Both the position numbers and the translations under genes were made by a program. 64,000 bases of DNA from assembly GCA_963580455.1 (NCBI GenBank), contig OY756967.1:12670501-12734500 (forward strand), given 5' to 3'. Numbering within the stretch: position 1 is the stretch's first letter; every line of letters begins with the position of its first letter. Shown here piece by piece: positions 24,108 through 37,009 of this stretch. The notes under the pieces were generated by a model. That model did no database searches. It was not told the DNA's origin and was given only the letters and a program-made list of their open reading frames with translations. The stretch is from Euonymus europaeus. Lineage: Eukaryota; Streptophyta; Magnoliopsida; Celastrales; Celastraceae.

Positions 24108-24907
24108 TGACAAATGGACAAAACCGTTAAAAGCTCCTTCATAGAGAGAGTAGAGCAACTTCGGACAATCAAAGTTGTTCGGTGTACACTTTTTATTGTT
24201 CTTCTATGTTAAATTTTACGAAAATGAGCTTCCATGATTATTTCGATCCCAAAACACCAACTTTCTCTGACAAATAGACAAAACCGTTAAAAGCTTCTCC
24301 ATAGAGAGAGTTGAGCAACTTCGGACAATCAAAGTTGCTCGTTGTACACTTTTTATTGTTCTTCTTTGTCAAATTTTACGACTATCACCTTCCAGGATTA
24401 TTTCGATGCCAAAACAGCAACTTTCTATGACAAATGGACAAAACCGTTAAAAGCTCCTCCATAGAGAGAGTTGAGCAACTTCGGACTATCAAAGTTGCTC
24501 GGTGTAGACTTTTTATTGTTCTTCTATGTTAAATTTAACTAAAATGAGCTTCCAGGATTATTTCGATGCCAAAACACCAACTTTCTATGACAAATGGACA
24601 AAACCGTTAAAAGTTCCTCCATAAAGAGAGTTGAGCAACTTCGGAAAATCAAAGTTGCTCGGTGTACACTTTTTATTATTCTTCCACGTTAAATTTTACG
24701 AAAATGAGCTTCCAGGATTATTTCGTTGCCAAAACACCAACTTTCTATGACAAATGGACAAAACCGTTGAAAGTTCCATCATAGAGAGAGTTGAGCAACT
24801 TCGGACAATCAAAGTTGCTCGGTGTACACTTTTTATTGTTCTTCTATGTTAAATTTTACGAAAATGAGCTTTTAGGATTATTTCGATGCCAAAACACCAA
24901 CTTTCTG
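24108..24907 (+). repeat. Five-monomer (800-bp) tandem duplication, second unit
   Basis: This is the direct repeat of 23,308-24,107, carrying the same rare marks (gatcccaaaac, gactatcacctt, ttcgttgcc). The left edge follows ctttctgtga, where the first unit is preceded by ctttctatga. The right edge is where the second unit reads ctttctgtgataaat. Confidence 0.85.
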
Positions 24908-27900
24908 TGATAAATGGACAAAACAGTTCAAAGCCCCTCCATAGAGAGAGTAGAGCAACTTCGGAAAATCAAAGTTGCTCGGTGTACACTTTTTATTTTT
25001 CTTCTATGTTAAATTTTACGAAAATGAGCTTCCATGATTATTTCGATGCCAAAACAACAACTTTCTATGACAAATAGACAAAACCGTTAAAAGCTTCTCC
25101 ATAGAGAGAGTTGGCAACTTCGGACAATCAAAGTTGCTCGTTGTACACTTTTTATTGTTCTTCTTTGTCAAATTTTACGACTATAAGCTTTCAGTATTAT
25201 TTCGATGCCAAAACAGCAACTTTCTATGACAAATGGACAAAACCGTTAAAAGCTCCTCCATAGAGAGAGTTGAGCAACTTCGGACTATCAAAGTTGCTCG
25301 GTGTACACTTTTTATTGTTCTTCTATGTTAAATTTAACGAAAATGAGCTTCCAGGATTATTTCGATGCCAAAACACCAACTTTCTATGAGAAATGGACAA
25401 AACCGTTAAAAGCTCATCCATAAAGAGAGTTGAGCAACTTCGGAAAATCAAAGTTGCTCGGTGTACACTTTTTATTATTCTTCCATGTTAAATTTTACGA
25501 AAATGAGCTTTTAGGATTATTTCGATGCCAAAACACCAACTTTCTGTGATAAATGGACAAAACCGTTCAAATCCCCTCCATAGAGAGAGTAGAGCAACTT
25601 CGGAAAATCAAAGTTGCTCGGTGTACACTTTTTATTGTTCTTCTATCTTATATTTTACGAAAATGAGCTTCCATGAATATTTCGATGCCAAAACACAAAC
25701 TTTCCATGACAAATAGACAAAACCATTAAAAGCTCCTCCATAGAGAGAGTTGAGCAACTTCGGAAAATCAAAGTTGCTCGGTGTACACTTTTTATTATTC
25801 TTCCACGTTAAATTTTACGAAAATGAGCTTCCAGGATTATTTCGATGCCAAAACACCAACTTTCTATGACAAATGGACAAAACCGTTGAAAGTTCCATCA
25901 TAGAGAGAGTTGAGCAACTTCGAACAATCAAAGTTGCTCGGTGTACACTTTTTATTGTTCTTCTATGTTAAATTTTACGAAAATGAGCTTTTAGGATTAT
26001 TTCGATGCCAAAACACCAACTTTCTGTGATAAATGGACAAAACAGTTCAAAGCCCCTCCATAGAGAGAGTAGAGCAACTTCGGAAAATCAAAGTTGCTCG
26101 GTGTACACTTTTTATTTTTCTTCTATGTTAAATTTTACGAAAATGAGCTTCCATGATTATTTCGATGCCAAAACAACAACTTTCTATGACAAATAGACAA
26201 AACCGTTAAAAGCTTCTCCATAGAGAGAGTTGAGCAACTTCGGACAATCAAAGTTGCTCGTTGTACACTTTTTATTGTTCTTCTTTGTCAAATTTTACGA
26301 CTATAAGCTTTCAGGATTATTTCGATGCCAAAACAGCAACTTTCTATGACAAATGGACATAACCGTTAAAAGCTCCTCCATAGAGAGAGTTGAGCAACTT
26401 CGGACTATCAAAGTTGCTCGGTGTACACTTTTTATTGTTCTTCTATGTTAAATTTAACGAAAATGAGCTTCCAGGATTATTTCGATGCCAAAACACCAGC
26501 TTTCTATGAGAAATGGACAAAACCGTTAAAAGCTCCTCCATAAAGAGAGTTGAGCAACTTCGGAAAATCAAAGTTGCTCGGTGTACACTTTTTATTTTTC
26601 TTCTATGTTAAATTTTACGAAAATGAGCTTCCATGATTATTTCGATGCCAAAACAACAACTTTCTATGACAAATAGACAAAACCGTTAAAAGCTTCTCTA
26701 TAGAGAGAGTTGAGCAACTTCGGACAATCAAAGTTGCCCGTTGTACACTTTTTATTGTTCTTCTTTGTCAAATTTTACGACTATAAGCTTTCAGGATTAT
26801 TTCGATGTCAAAACAGCAACTTTCTATGACAAATGGACAAAACCGTTAAAAGCTCCTCCATAGAGAGAGTTGAGCAACTTCGGACTATCAAAGTTGCTCG
26901 GTGTACACTTTTTATTGTTCTTCTATGTTAAAATTAACGAAAATGAGCTTCCAGGATTATTTCGATGCCAAAACACTAATTTCTATGACAAATGGACAAA
27001 ACCGTTAAAAGCTCCTCCATAAAGAGAGTTGAGCAACTTCGGAAAATCAAAGTTGTTCGGTGTACACTTTTTATTGTTCTTCTATGTTAAATTTTACGAA
27101 AATGAGCTTTTAAGATTATTTCGATGCCAAAACACCAACTTTCTGTGATAAATTGACAAAACCGTTCAAATCCCCTCCAAAGAGAGAGTAGAGAAACTTC
27201 GGAAAATCAAAGTTGCTCGGTGTACACTTTTTATTGTTCTTCCATGTTAAATTTTACGAAAATGACCTTTCAGGATTATTTCGATGCCAAAACACCAACT
27301 TTCTATGACAAATGGACAAAACCGTTAAAAGCTCCTCCATAGAGAGAGTTGAGCAACTTTGGACAATCAAAGTTGCTCGGTGTACACTTTTTATTGTTCT
27401 TCTATGTTAAATTTTACAAAAATGAGCTTTTAGGATTATTTCGAAGCCAAAACACCAACTTTCTGTGACAAATGGACAAAACCGTTAAAAGACCCACCAT
27501 AGAGAGAGTAGAGCAACTTAGGAAAATCAAAGTTGCTCGGTGTACACTTTTTATTGTTCTTCTATGTTAAATTTTATGAAAATCAGCAGCCATGATTATT
27601 TTGATGCCAAAACACAAACTTTCTATGACAAAGAGGCAAAACCGTTAAAAGCTACTCCATAGAGAGAGTTGAGCAACTTCGCACAATCAAAGTTGCTCGG
27701 TGTACACTTTTTATTATTCTTCTTTGTCAAATTTTACGAGTATAAGTTTCCAGGATTATTTCGATGCCAAAAAAGCAACTTTCTTTGACAAATGGACAAA
27801 ACCGTTAAAAGCTCCTCCATAGAGAGAGTTGAGCGACTTCGGACTATCAAAGTTGCTCGGTGTACACTTTTTATTGTTCTTCTATGTTAAATTTTACGAA

Positions 27901-28366
27901 AATGAGCTTCCAGGATTATTTCGATGTCAAAACAGCAACTTTCTATGACAAATTGACAAAACCGATAAAAGCTCCTCCAAAGAGAGGGTTGAGCAACTTC
28001 GGATTATCAAAGTTGCTCGGTGTACACTTTTTATTGTTCTTCTATGTTAAATTTTACGAAAATGAGCTTCCAGGATTATTTCGATGCCAAAACACCAACT
28101 TTCTATGAGAAATAGACAAAACTGTTAAAAGCTCCTTCATAAAGAGAGTTGAGCAACTTCAGACTATCAAAGTTGCTCGGTGTACACTTTTTAATTTTCT
28201 TCTATGTCAAATATTGTGAGTATAAGCTTCCAGGATTATTTCGATGCCAAAACACCAACTTTCTATGACAAATGAACAAAACCGTTAAAAGATCCTCCGT
28301 AGAGAAAGTTGAGCAATTTCGGACAATCAAAGTTGCTCGGTGTACACTTTTTATTGTTCTTCTTTG

Positions 28367-28508
28367 TCAAATTTTACGAGTATAAGCTTCCAGCATTATT
28401 TCGATGCCAAAACAACAACTTTCTATTTAAAAGCTCCTCCGTAGAGAGAGTTGAGCAACTTCGGACTATCAAAGTTTCTCGGTGTACACTTTTGATTGTT
28501 CTTCTATG
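28367..28508 (+). repeat. 142-bp monomer, ctttctattt form
   Basis: Has ctccgtagagagag in its GA block, a change shared only with 42,069-42,210. Confidence 0.9.
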
Positions 28509-30908
28509 TTAAATTTTACGTAAATGAGCTTCCAAGATTATTTCGATGCCAAAACACCAACTTTAAATGACAAATGGACAAAACCGTTAAAAGCTCCTCC
28601 AGAGAGAGAGTTGAGCAACTTCGGAAAATTAAAGTTGCTCGGTGTACACTTTTTGTTGTTCTTCTATGTTAAATTTTAGGAAAATGAGCTTCCAGGAGTA
28701 TTTCGATGCGAAAACTCCAACTTTCTATGACAAATGGACAAAACCGTTGAATGCTCCCTCATAGAGAGAGTTGAGCAACTTCGGACAATCAAAGTTGCTC
28801 GGTGTACACTTTTTATTGTTCTTCCATGTTAAATTTTACGAAAATGAGCTTCCAAGATTATTTCGATGCCAAAACACCAACTTTCTATGACAAATGGATA
28901 AAACCGTTAAAAGCTCCTCCATAGAGAGAGTAGAGCAACTTCGGACAATCAAAGTTACTCGGTGTACACTTTTTATTGTTCTTCTATGTTAAATTTTACG
29001 AAAATGAGCTTTCATGATTATTTCGATGCCAAAACACCAACTTTCTATGACAAATTGACAAAACCGTTAAAAGCTTCTCCATAGAGAGAGTTGAGCAACT
29101 TCGGACAATCAAAGTTGCTCGTTGTACACTTTTTATTGTTCTTCTTTGTCAAATTTTACGACTATAAGCTTCCAGGATTATTTCGATGCCAAAACAGCAA
29201 CTTTCTATGACAAATGGACAAAACCGTTAAAAGCTCCTCCATAGAGAGAGTTGAGCAACTTCGGACTATCAAAGTTGCTCGGTGTACACTTTTTATTGTT
29301 CTTCTATGTTAAATTTAACAAAAATGAGCTTCCAGGATTATTTCGATGCCAAAACACCAACTTTCTATGACAAATAGACAAAACCGTTAAAAGCTCCTTC
29401 GTAAAGAGAGTTGAGCAACTTCGGACTATTAAAGTTGCTCGGTGTACACTTTTTAATTTTCTTCTATGTCAAATATTATGAGTATAAGTTTCCAGAATTA
29501 TTTCGATGCCAAAAAAGCAACTTTCTTTGACAAATAGACAAAACCGTTAAAAGCTCCTCCATAGAGAGAGTTGAGCAACTTCGGAAAATCAAAGTTGCTC
29601 GGTGTACACTTTTTATTATTCTTCCACGTTAAATTTTACGAAAATGAGCTTCCAGGTTTATTTCGATGCCAAAACACCAACTTTCTATGACAAATGGACA
29701 AAACCGTTGAAAGTTCCATCATAGAGAGAGTTGAGCAACTTCGAACAATCAAAGTTGCTCGGTGTACACTTTTTATTGTTCTTCTATGTTAAATTTTACG
29801 AAAATGAGCTTTTAGGATTATTTCGATGCCGAAACACCAACTTTCTGTAATAAATGGACAAAACAGTTCAAAGCCCCTCCATAGAGAGAGTAGAGCAACT
29901 TCGGAAAATCAAAGTTGCTCGGTGTACACTTTTTATTTTTCTTCTATGTTAAATTTTACGAAAATGAGCTTCCATGATTATTTCGATGCCAAAACAACAA
30001 CTTTCTATGACAAATAGACAAAACCGTTAAAAGCTTCTCCATAGAGAGAGTTGAGCAACTTCGGACAATCAAAGTTGCTTGTTGTACACTTTTTATTGTT
30101 CTTCTTTGTCAAATTTTACGACTATAAGCTTTCAGGATTATTTCGATGCCAAAACAGCAACTTTCTATGACAAATGGACAAAACCGTTAAAAGCTCCTCC
30201 ATAGAGAGAGTTGAGCAACTTCGGACTATCAAAGTTGCTCGGTGTACACTTTTTATTATTCTTCTTTGTCAAATTTTACGAGTATAAGTTTCCAGGATTA
30301 TTTCGATGCCAAAAAAGCAACTTTCTTTGACAAATGGACAAAACCGTTAAAAGCTCCTCCATAGAGAGAGTTGAGCGACTTCGAACTATCAAAGTTGCTC
30401 GGTGTACACTTTTTATTGTTCTTCTATGTTAAATTTTACGAAAATGAGCTTCCAGGATTATTTCGATGTCAAAACAGCAACTTTCTATGACAAATTGACA
30501 AAACCGTTAAAAGCTCCTCCAAAGAGAGGGTTGAGCAACTTCGGACTATCAAAGTTGCTCGGTGTACACTTTTTATTGTTCTTCTATGTTAAATTTTACG
30601 AAAATGAGCTTCCAGGATTATTTCGATGCCAAAACACCAACTTTCTATGAGAAATAGACAAAACTGTTAAAAGCTCCTTCATAAAGAGAGTTGAGCAACT
30701 TCAGACTATCAAAGTTGCTCGGTGTACACTTTTTAATTTTCTTCTATGTCAAATATTATGAGTATAAGCTTCCAGGATTATTTCGATGCCAAAACACCAA
30801 CTTTCTATGACAAATGGACAAAACCGTTAAAAGCTCCTCCGTAGAGAAAGTTGAGCAATTTCGGACAATCAAAGTTGCTCGGTGTACACTTTTTATTGTT
30901 CTTCTTTG

Positions 30909-31050
30909 TCAAATTTGACGAGTATAAGCTTCCAGCATTATTTCGATGCCAAAACAACAACTTTCTATTTAAAAGCTCCTCCATAGAGAGAGTTGAGCAA
31001 CTTCGGACTATCAAAGTTTCTCGGTGTACACTTTTGATTGTTCTTCTATG
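30909..31050 (+). repeat. 142-bp monomer, ctttctattt form with gacgag head
   Basis: The head reads caaatttgacgag (g for t). This is the form later found in the type-C units beta, gamma and epsilon. Confidence 0.9.
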
Positions 31051-32817
31051 TTAAATTTTACGTAAATGAGCTTCCAGGATTATTTCGATGCCAAAACACC
31101 AACTTTAAATGACAAATGGACAAAACCGTTAAAAGCTCCTCCAGAGAGAGAGTTGAGCAACTTCGGAAAATTAAAGTTGCTCGGTGTACACTTTTTGTTG
31201 TTCTTCTATGTTAAATTTTAGGAAAATGAGCTTCCAGGAGTATTTCGATGCGAAAATTCCAACTTTCTATGACAAATGGACAAAACCGTTGAATGCTCCC
31301 TCAAAGAGAGAGTTGAGCAACTTCGGACAATCAAAGTTGCTCGGTGTACACTTTTTATTGTTCTTCCATGTTAAATTTTACGAAAATGAGCTTCCAGGAT
31401 TATTTCGATGCCAAAATACCAACTTTCTATGACAAATGGATAAAACCGTTAAAAGCTCCTCCATAGAGAGAGTAGAGCAACTTCGGACAATCAAAGTTAC
31501 TCGGTGTACACTTTTTATTGTTCTTCTATGTTAAATTTTACGAAAATGAGCTTTCATGATTATTTCGATGCCAAAACACCAACTTTCTATGACAAATAGA
31601 CAAAACCGTTAAAAGCTTCTCCATAGAGAGAGTTGAGCAACTTCGGACAATCAAAGTTGCTCGTTGTACACTTTTTATTGTTCTTCTTTGTCAAATTTTA
31701 CGACTATAAACTTCCAGGATTATTTCGATGCCAAAACAGCAACTTTCTATGACAAATGGACAAAACCGTTAAAAGCTCCTCCATAGAGAGAGTTGAGCAA
31801 CTTCGGACTATCAAAGTTGCTCGGTGTACACTTTTATTGTTCTTCTATGTTAAATTTAACGAAAATGAGCTTCCAAGATTATTTCGATGCCAAAACACCA
31901 ACTTTCTATGACAAATAGACAAAACCGTTAAAAGCTCCTTCATAAAGAGAGTTGAGCAACTTCGGACTATCAAAGTTGCTCGGTGTACACTTTTTAATTT
32001 TCTTCTATGTCAAATATTATGAGTATAAGTTTCCAGGATTATTTCGATGCCAAAAAAGCAACTTTCTTTGACAAATGGACAAAACCGTCAAAAGCTCCTC
32101 CATAGAGAGAGTTGAGCAACTTCGGACTATCAAAGTTGCTCGGTGTACACTTTTTTTTGTTCTTCTATGTTAAATTTTACGAAAATGAGCTTCCAGGATT
32201 ATTTCGATGCCAAAACACCAACTTTCTATGAGAAATAGACAAAACTGTTAAAAGCTCCTTCATAAAGAGAGTTGAGCAACTTCGGACTATCAAAGTTGCT
32301 CGGTGTACACTTTTTAATTTTCTTCTATGTCAAATATTATGAGTATAAGCTTCCAAGATTATTTCGATGCCAAAACAGCAACTTTCTATGACAAATGGAC
32401 AAAACCGTTAAAAGCTCCTCCGTAGAGAAAGTTGAGCAATTTCGGACAATCAAAGTTGCTCGGTGTACACTTTTTATTGTTCTTCTTTGTCAAATTTTAC
32501 GAGTATAAGCTTCCAGGATTATTTCGATGCCAAAACACCAACTTTAAATGACAAATGGACAAAACCGTTAAAAGCTTCTCCAGAGATAGAGTTGAGCAAC
32601 TTCGGAAAATTAAAGTTGCTCGGTGTGTACTTTTTGTTGTTCTTCCATGTTAAATTTTAGGAAAATGAGCTTCCAGGAGTATTTCGATGCGAAAACTCCA
32701 ACTTTCTATGACAAATGGACAAAACCGTTGAAAGCTACCTCATAGAGAGAGTTGAGCAACTTCGGACAATCAAAGTTGCTCGGTGTACACTTTTTATTGT
32801 TCTTCCATGTTAAATTT

Positions 32818-32995
32818 AACGAAAATGAGCTTCCAAGATTATTTCGATGCCAAAACACCAACTTTCTATGACAAATGGACAAAACCGTTAAAAGCTCCTC
32901 CATAGAGAGAGTTGAGCAACTTCGGACTATCAAAGTTGCTCGGTGTACACTTTTATTGTTCTTCTATGTTAAATTTAACGAAAATGAGCTTCCAA
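32818..32995 (+). repeat. 178-bp junction between the two 13-kb copies
   Basis: This short stretch belongs to neither copy. It carries cacttttattg with one t fewer than usual, a mark otherwise seen only at about 31,831 and 45,535, and the pair taaatttaacg with cttccaag, which occurs just after those sites. It therefore looks like a patch made from the monomer at about 31,740-31,900, joined where copy 1 ends and copy 2 begins. This is the likely scar of the exchange that produced the duplication. Confidence 0.65.
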
Positions 32996-33288
32996 GATTA
33001 TTTCGATGCCAAAACACCAACTTTCTATGAGAAATAGACAAAACTGTTAAAAGCTCCTTCATAAAGAGAGTTGAGCAACTTCGGACTATCAAAGTTGCTC
33101 GGTGTACACTTTTTAATTTTCTTCTATGTCAAATATTATGAGTATAAGCTTCCAAGATTATTTCGATGCCAAAACAGCAACTTTCTTTGACAAATGGACA
33201 AAACCATTAAAAGCTCCTCCGTAGAGAAAGTTGAGCAATTTCGGACAATCAAAGTTGCTCGGTGTACACTTTTTATTGTTCTTCTTTG

Positions 33289-33430
33289 TCAAATTTTACG
33301 AGTATAAGCTTCCAGCATTATTTCGATGCCAAAACAACAACTTTCTTTTTAAAAGCTCCTCCATAGAGAGAGTTGAGCAACTTCGGACTATCAAAGTTTC
33401 TCGGTGTACACTTTTGGTTGTTCTTCTATG
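33289..33430 (+). repeat. 142-bp monomer, ctttcttttt form
   Basis: Counterpart of 19,907-20,048 in the second 13-kb copy, at an offset of 13,382. Confidence 0.9.
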
Positions 33431-34477
33431 TTAAATAATACAACAATGATCTGCCAGGATTATTTCGATGCCAAAACACCAACTTTAAATGACAAATGGA
33501 CAAAATCGTTAAAAGCTCCTCCAGAGAGAGAGTTGAGCAACGTCGGAAAATTAAAGTTGCTCGGTGTACACTTTTTATTGTTCTTCTATGTTAAATTTTA
33601 CGAAAATGAGCTTCAAGGAGTATTTCGATGCCAAAACTCCAACTTTCTATGACAAATGGACAGAAACGTTGAAAGCTCCCTCATAGAGAGAGTTGAGCAA
33701 CTTCGGACAATCAAAGTTGCTCGGTGTACACTATTTATTGTTCTTCTATGTTAAATTTTACGAAAATGAGCTTTTAGGATTATTTCGATGCTAAAACACC
33801 AACTTTCTATGATAAATGGACAAAACCGTTAAAAGCCCCTCCATAGAGAGAGTAGAGCAACTTCGGACAATCAAAGTTGCTCGGTGTACACTTTTTATTA
33901 TTCTTCCATGTTAAATTTTACGAAAATGAGCTTTTAGGATTATTTCGATGCCAAAGCACCAACTTTCTGTGACAAATGGACAAAACCGTTAAAAGCTCCT
34001 CCATAGAGAGAGTTGAGCAACTTCGTACAATCAAAGTTGCTCGTTGTACACTTTTTATTGTTCTTCTTTGTCAAATTTTACGAGTTTAAGCTTCCAGGAT
34101 TATTTCTATGCCAAAACAACAACTTTCTATGACAAATGGACAAAACCGTTAAAAGCTCTCCCATAGAGATAGTTGAGCAACTTCGGACAATCAAAGTTGC
34201 TCGGTGTACACTTTTTATTGTTCTTCTATGTTAAATTTTATGAAAATGAGCTTGCAGGATTATTTCGATGCCAAAACACCAACTTTCTATGACAAATGGA
34301 CAAAACCGCTGAAAGCTCCCTCATAGAGAGAGTTGAGCAACTTCGGACAATCAAAGTTGCTCGGTGTACACTTTTTATTGTTCTTCCAGGTTAAATTTTA
34401 CGAAAATGAGCTTCCAGGATTATTTCGATGCCAAAACACCAACTTTCTATGACAAATGGACAAAACCGTTAAAAGCT

Positions 34478-34797
34478 CTCCCATAGAGATAGTTGAGCAA
34501 CTTCGGACAATCAAAGTTGCTCGGTGTACACTTTTTATTGTTCTTCTATGTTAAATTTTATGAAAATGAGCTTGCAGGATTATTTCGATGCCAAAACACC
34601 AACTTTCTATGACAAATGGACAGAAACGTTGAAAGCTCCCTCATAGAGAGAGTTGAGCAACTTCGGACAATCAAAGTTGCTCGGTGTACACTATTTATTG
34701 TTCTTCTATGTTAAATTTTACGAAAATGAGCTTCCAGGATTATTTCGATGCTAAAACACCAACTTTCTATGACAAATGGACAAAATCGTTAAAAGCT
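34478..34797 (+). repeat. 320-bp (two-monomer) mosaic insertion
   Basis: This stretch is absent from the first 13-kb copy, where 21,096 continues directly into sequence matching 34,798. Its first part repeats 34,158 onward (ctctcccatagagatag, then gaaaatgagcttgcagg). Its second part repeats 33,661 onward (gacagaaacgttg, ctatttattg). Then a gatgctaaaacacc monomer leads back into the shared sequence. Two separate local donors in one insert suggest repeated template switching or two exchange events. The exact edges are uncertain because the flanks are alike. Confidence 0.75.
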
Positions 34798-37009
34798 CCT
34801 CCATAGAGAGAGTAGAGCAACTTCGGACAATCAAAGTTGCTCGGTGTACACTTTTTATTGTTCTTCTATGTTAAATTTTACGAAAATGAGCTTCCATGAT
34901 TATTTCGATGCCAAAACACCAACTTTCTATGACAAATAGACAAAACCTTGAAAAGCTTCTTCATAGAGAGAGTTGAGCAACTTCGGACAATCAAAGTTGC
35001 TCGTTGTACACTTTTTATTGTTCTTCTTTGTCAAATTTTACGACTATAAGCTTCCAGGATTATTTCGATGCCAAAACAGCAACTTTCTATGACAAATGAA
35101 CAAAACCGTTGAAAGCTCCTCCATAGAGAGAGTTGAGCAACTTCGGACTATCAAAGTTGCTCGGTGTAGACTTTTTATTGTTCTTCTATGTTAAATTTAA
35201 CGAAAATGAGCTTCCAGGATTATTTCGATGCCAAAACACCAACTTTCTATGACAAATGGACAAAACCGTTAAAAGTTCCTCCATAAAGAGAGTTGAGCAA
35301 CTTCGGAAAATCAAAGTTGCTCGGTGTACACTTTTTATTATTCTTCCATGTTAAATTTTACGAAAATGAGCTTCCAGGATTATTTCCATGCCAAAACACC
35401 AACTTTCTATGAAAAATGGACAAAACCGTTGAAAGTTCCATCATAGAGAGAGTTGAGCAACTTCGGACAATAAAAGTTGCTCGGTGTACACTTTTTATTG
35501 TTCTTCTATGTTAAATTTAACGAAAATGAGCTTTTAGGATTATTTCGATGCCAAAACACCAACTTTCTGTGTTAAATGGACAAAACTGTTCAAAGCCCCT
35601 CAATAGAGAGAGTAGAGCAACTTCGGAAAATCAAAGTTGCTCGGTGTACACTTTTTATTTTTCTTCTATGTTAAATTTTACGAAAATGAGCTTCCATGAT
35701 TATTTCGATGCCAAAACAACAACTTTCTATGACAAATAGACAAAACCGTTAAAAGCTTCTCCATAAAGAGAGTTGAGCAACTTCGGACAATCAAAGTTTC
35801 TCGTTGTACACTTTTTATTGTTCTTCTTTGTCAAATTTTACGACTATAAGCTTCCTTGATTACTTCGATGCCAAAACAGCAACTTTCTATGACAAATGAA
35901 CAAAACCGTTAAAAGCACCTCCATAGAGAGAGTTGAGCAACTTCGGACTATCAAAGTTGCTCGGTGTACACTTTTTATTGTTCTTCTATGTTAAATTTAA
36001 CGAAAATGAGCTTCCAGGATTATTTCGATGCCAAAACACCAACTTTCCATGACAAATGGACAAAACCATTAAAAGCGCCTCCATAAAGAGAGTTGAGCAA
36101 CTTCGGAAAATCAAATTTACTCGGTGTACACTTTTTATTATTCTTCCATGTTAAATTTTACGAAAATGAGCTTCCAGGATTATTTCGATGCCAAAAGACC
36201 AAATTTCTATGACAAATGGACGAAACCGTTGAAAGCTCCCTCATAGAGAGAGTTGAGCAACTTCGGACAATCAAAGTTGCTCGGTGTACACTTTTTATTG
36301 TTCTTCTATGTTAAATTTTACGAAAATGAGCTTTTAGGATTATTTCGATGCTAAAACACCAACTTTCTATGATAAGTGGACAAAACCGTTAAAAACCCCT
36401 CCATAGAGAGAGTAGAGCAACTTCGGACAATCAAAGTTGCTCGGTGTACACTTTTTATTGTTCTTCTATGTTAAATTTTTCGAAAATGAGCTTACATGAT
36501 TATTTTGAAGCCAAAACACGAACTTTTTATGACAAATAGACAAAACCGTTAAAAGCTCCTCCATAGAGAGAGTTGAGCAACTTCGGACAATCAAAGTTGC
36601 TCTTTGTACACTTTTTACTGTTCTTCTTTGTCAAATTTTACGAGTTTAAGCTTCCAGGATTATTTCTATGCCAAAACAACAACTTTCTATGACAAATGGA
36701 CAAAACCGTTAAAAGCTCTCCCACAGAGAGAGTTGAGCAACTTCGGAAAGTCAAAGTTGATCGGTGTACACCTTTTATTGTTTTTCTATGTTAAATTTTA
36801 TGAAAATGAGCTTCCAGGATTATTTCGATGCCAAAATACCAACTTTCTATGACAAATGGACAAAACCGCTGAAAGCTCCCTCATAGAGAGAGTTGAGCAA
36901 CTTCGGACAATCAAAGTTGCTCGGTGTACACTTTTTATCGTTCTTCCAGGTTAAATTTTACGAAAATGAGCTTCCAGGATTATTTCGATGCCAAAACACC
37001 AACTTTCTA

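Larger units (their letters stand above)
19614..32817 (+). repeat. 13.2-kb tandem segmental duplication, copy 1
   Basis: This segment recurs almost base for base at 32,996-46,661. The offset is 13,382 on the left, 13,702 over most of the length (about 21,100-32,500) and 13,844 at the right end. It contains about 83 monomers: part of the type-B HOR, a duplicated 5-monomer block, a 1,119-bp local repeat (rare ccgttcaaa monomers at 24,886 and 26,005), the sub-family with gactataagctttc, and two 142-bp monomers (28,367 and 30,909), with a third, at 19,907, near the left end. Compared with copy 2 it lacks one 142-bp monomer near 32,516 and 320 bp near 21,096. Only a handful of single-base differences were seen, for example at 26,404-26,405. 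Confidence 0.9.
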
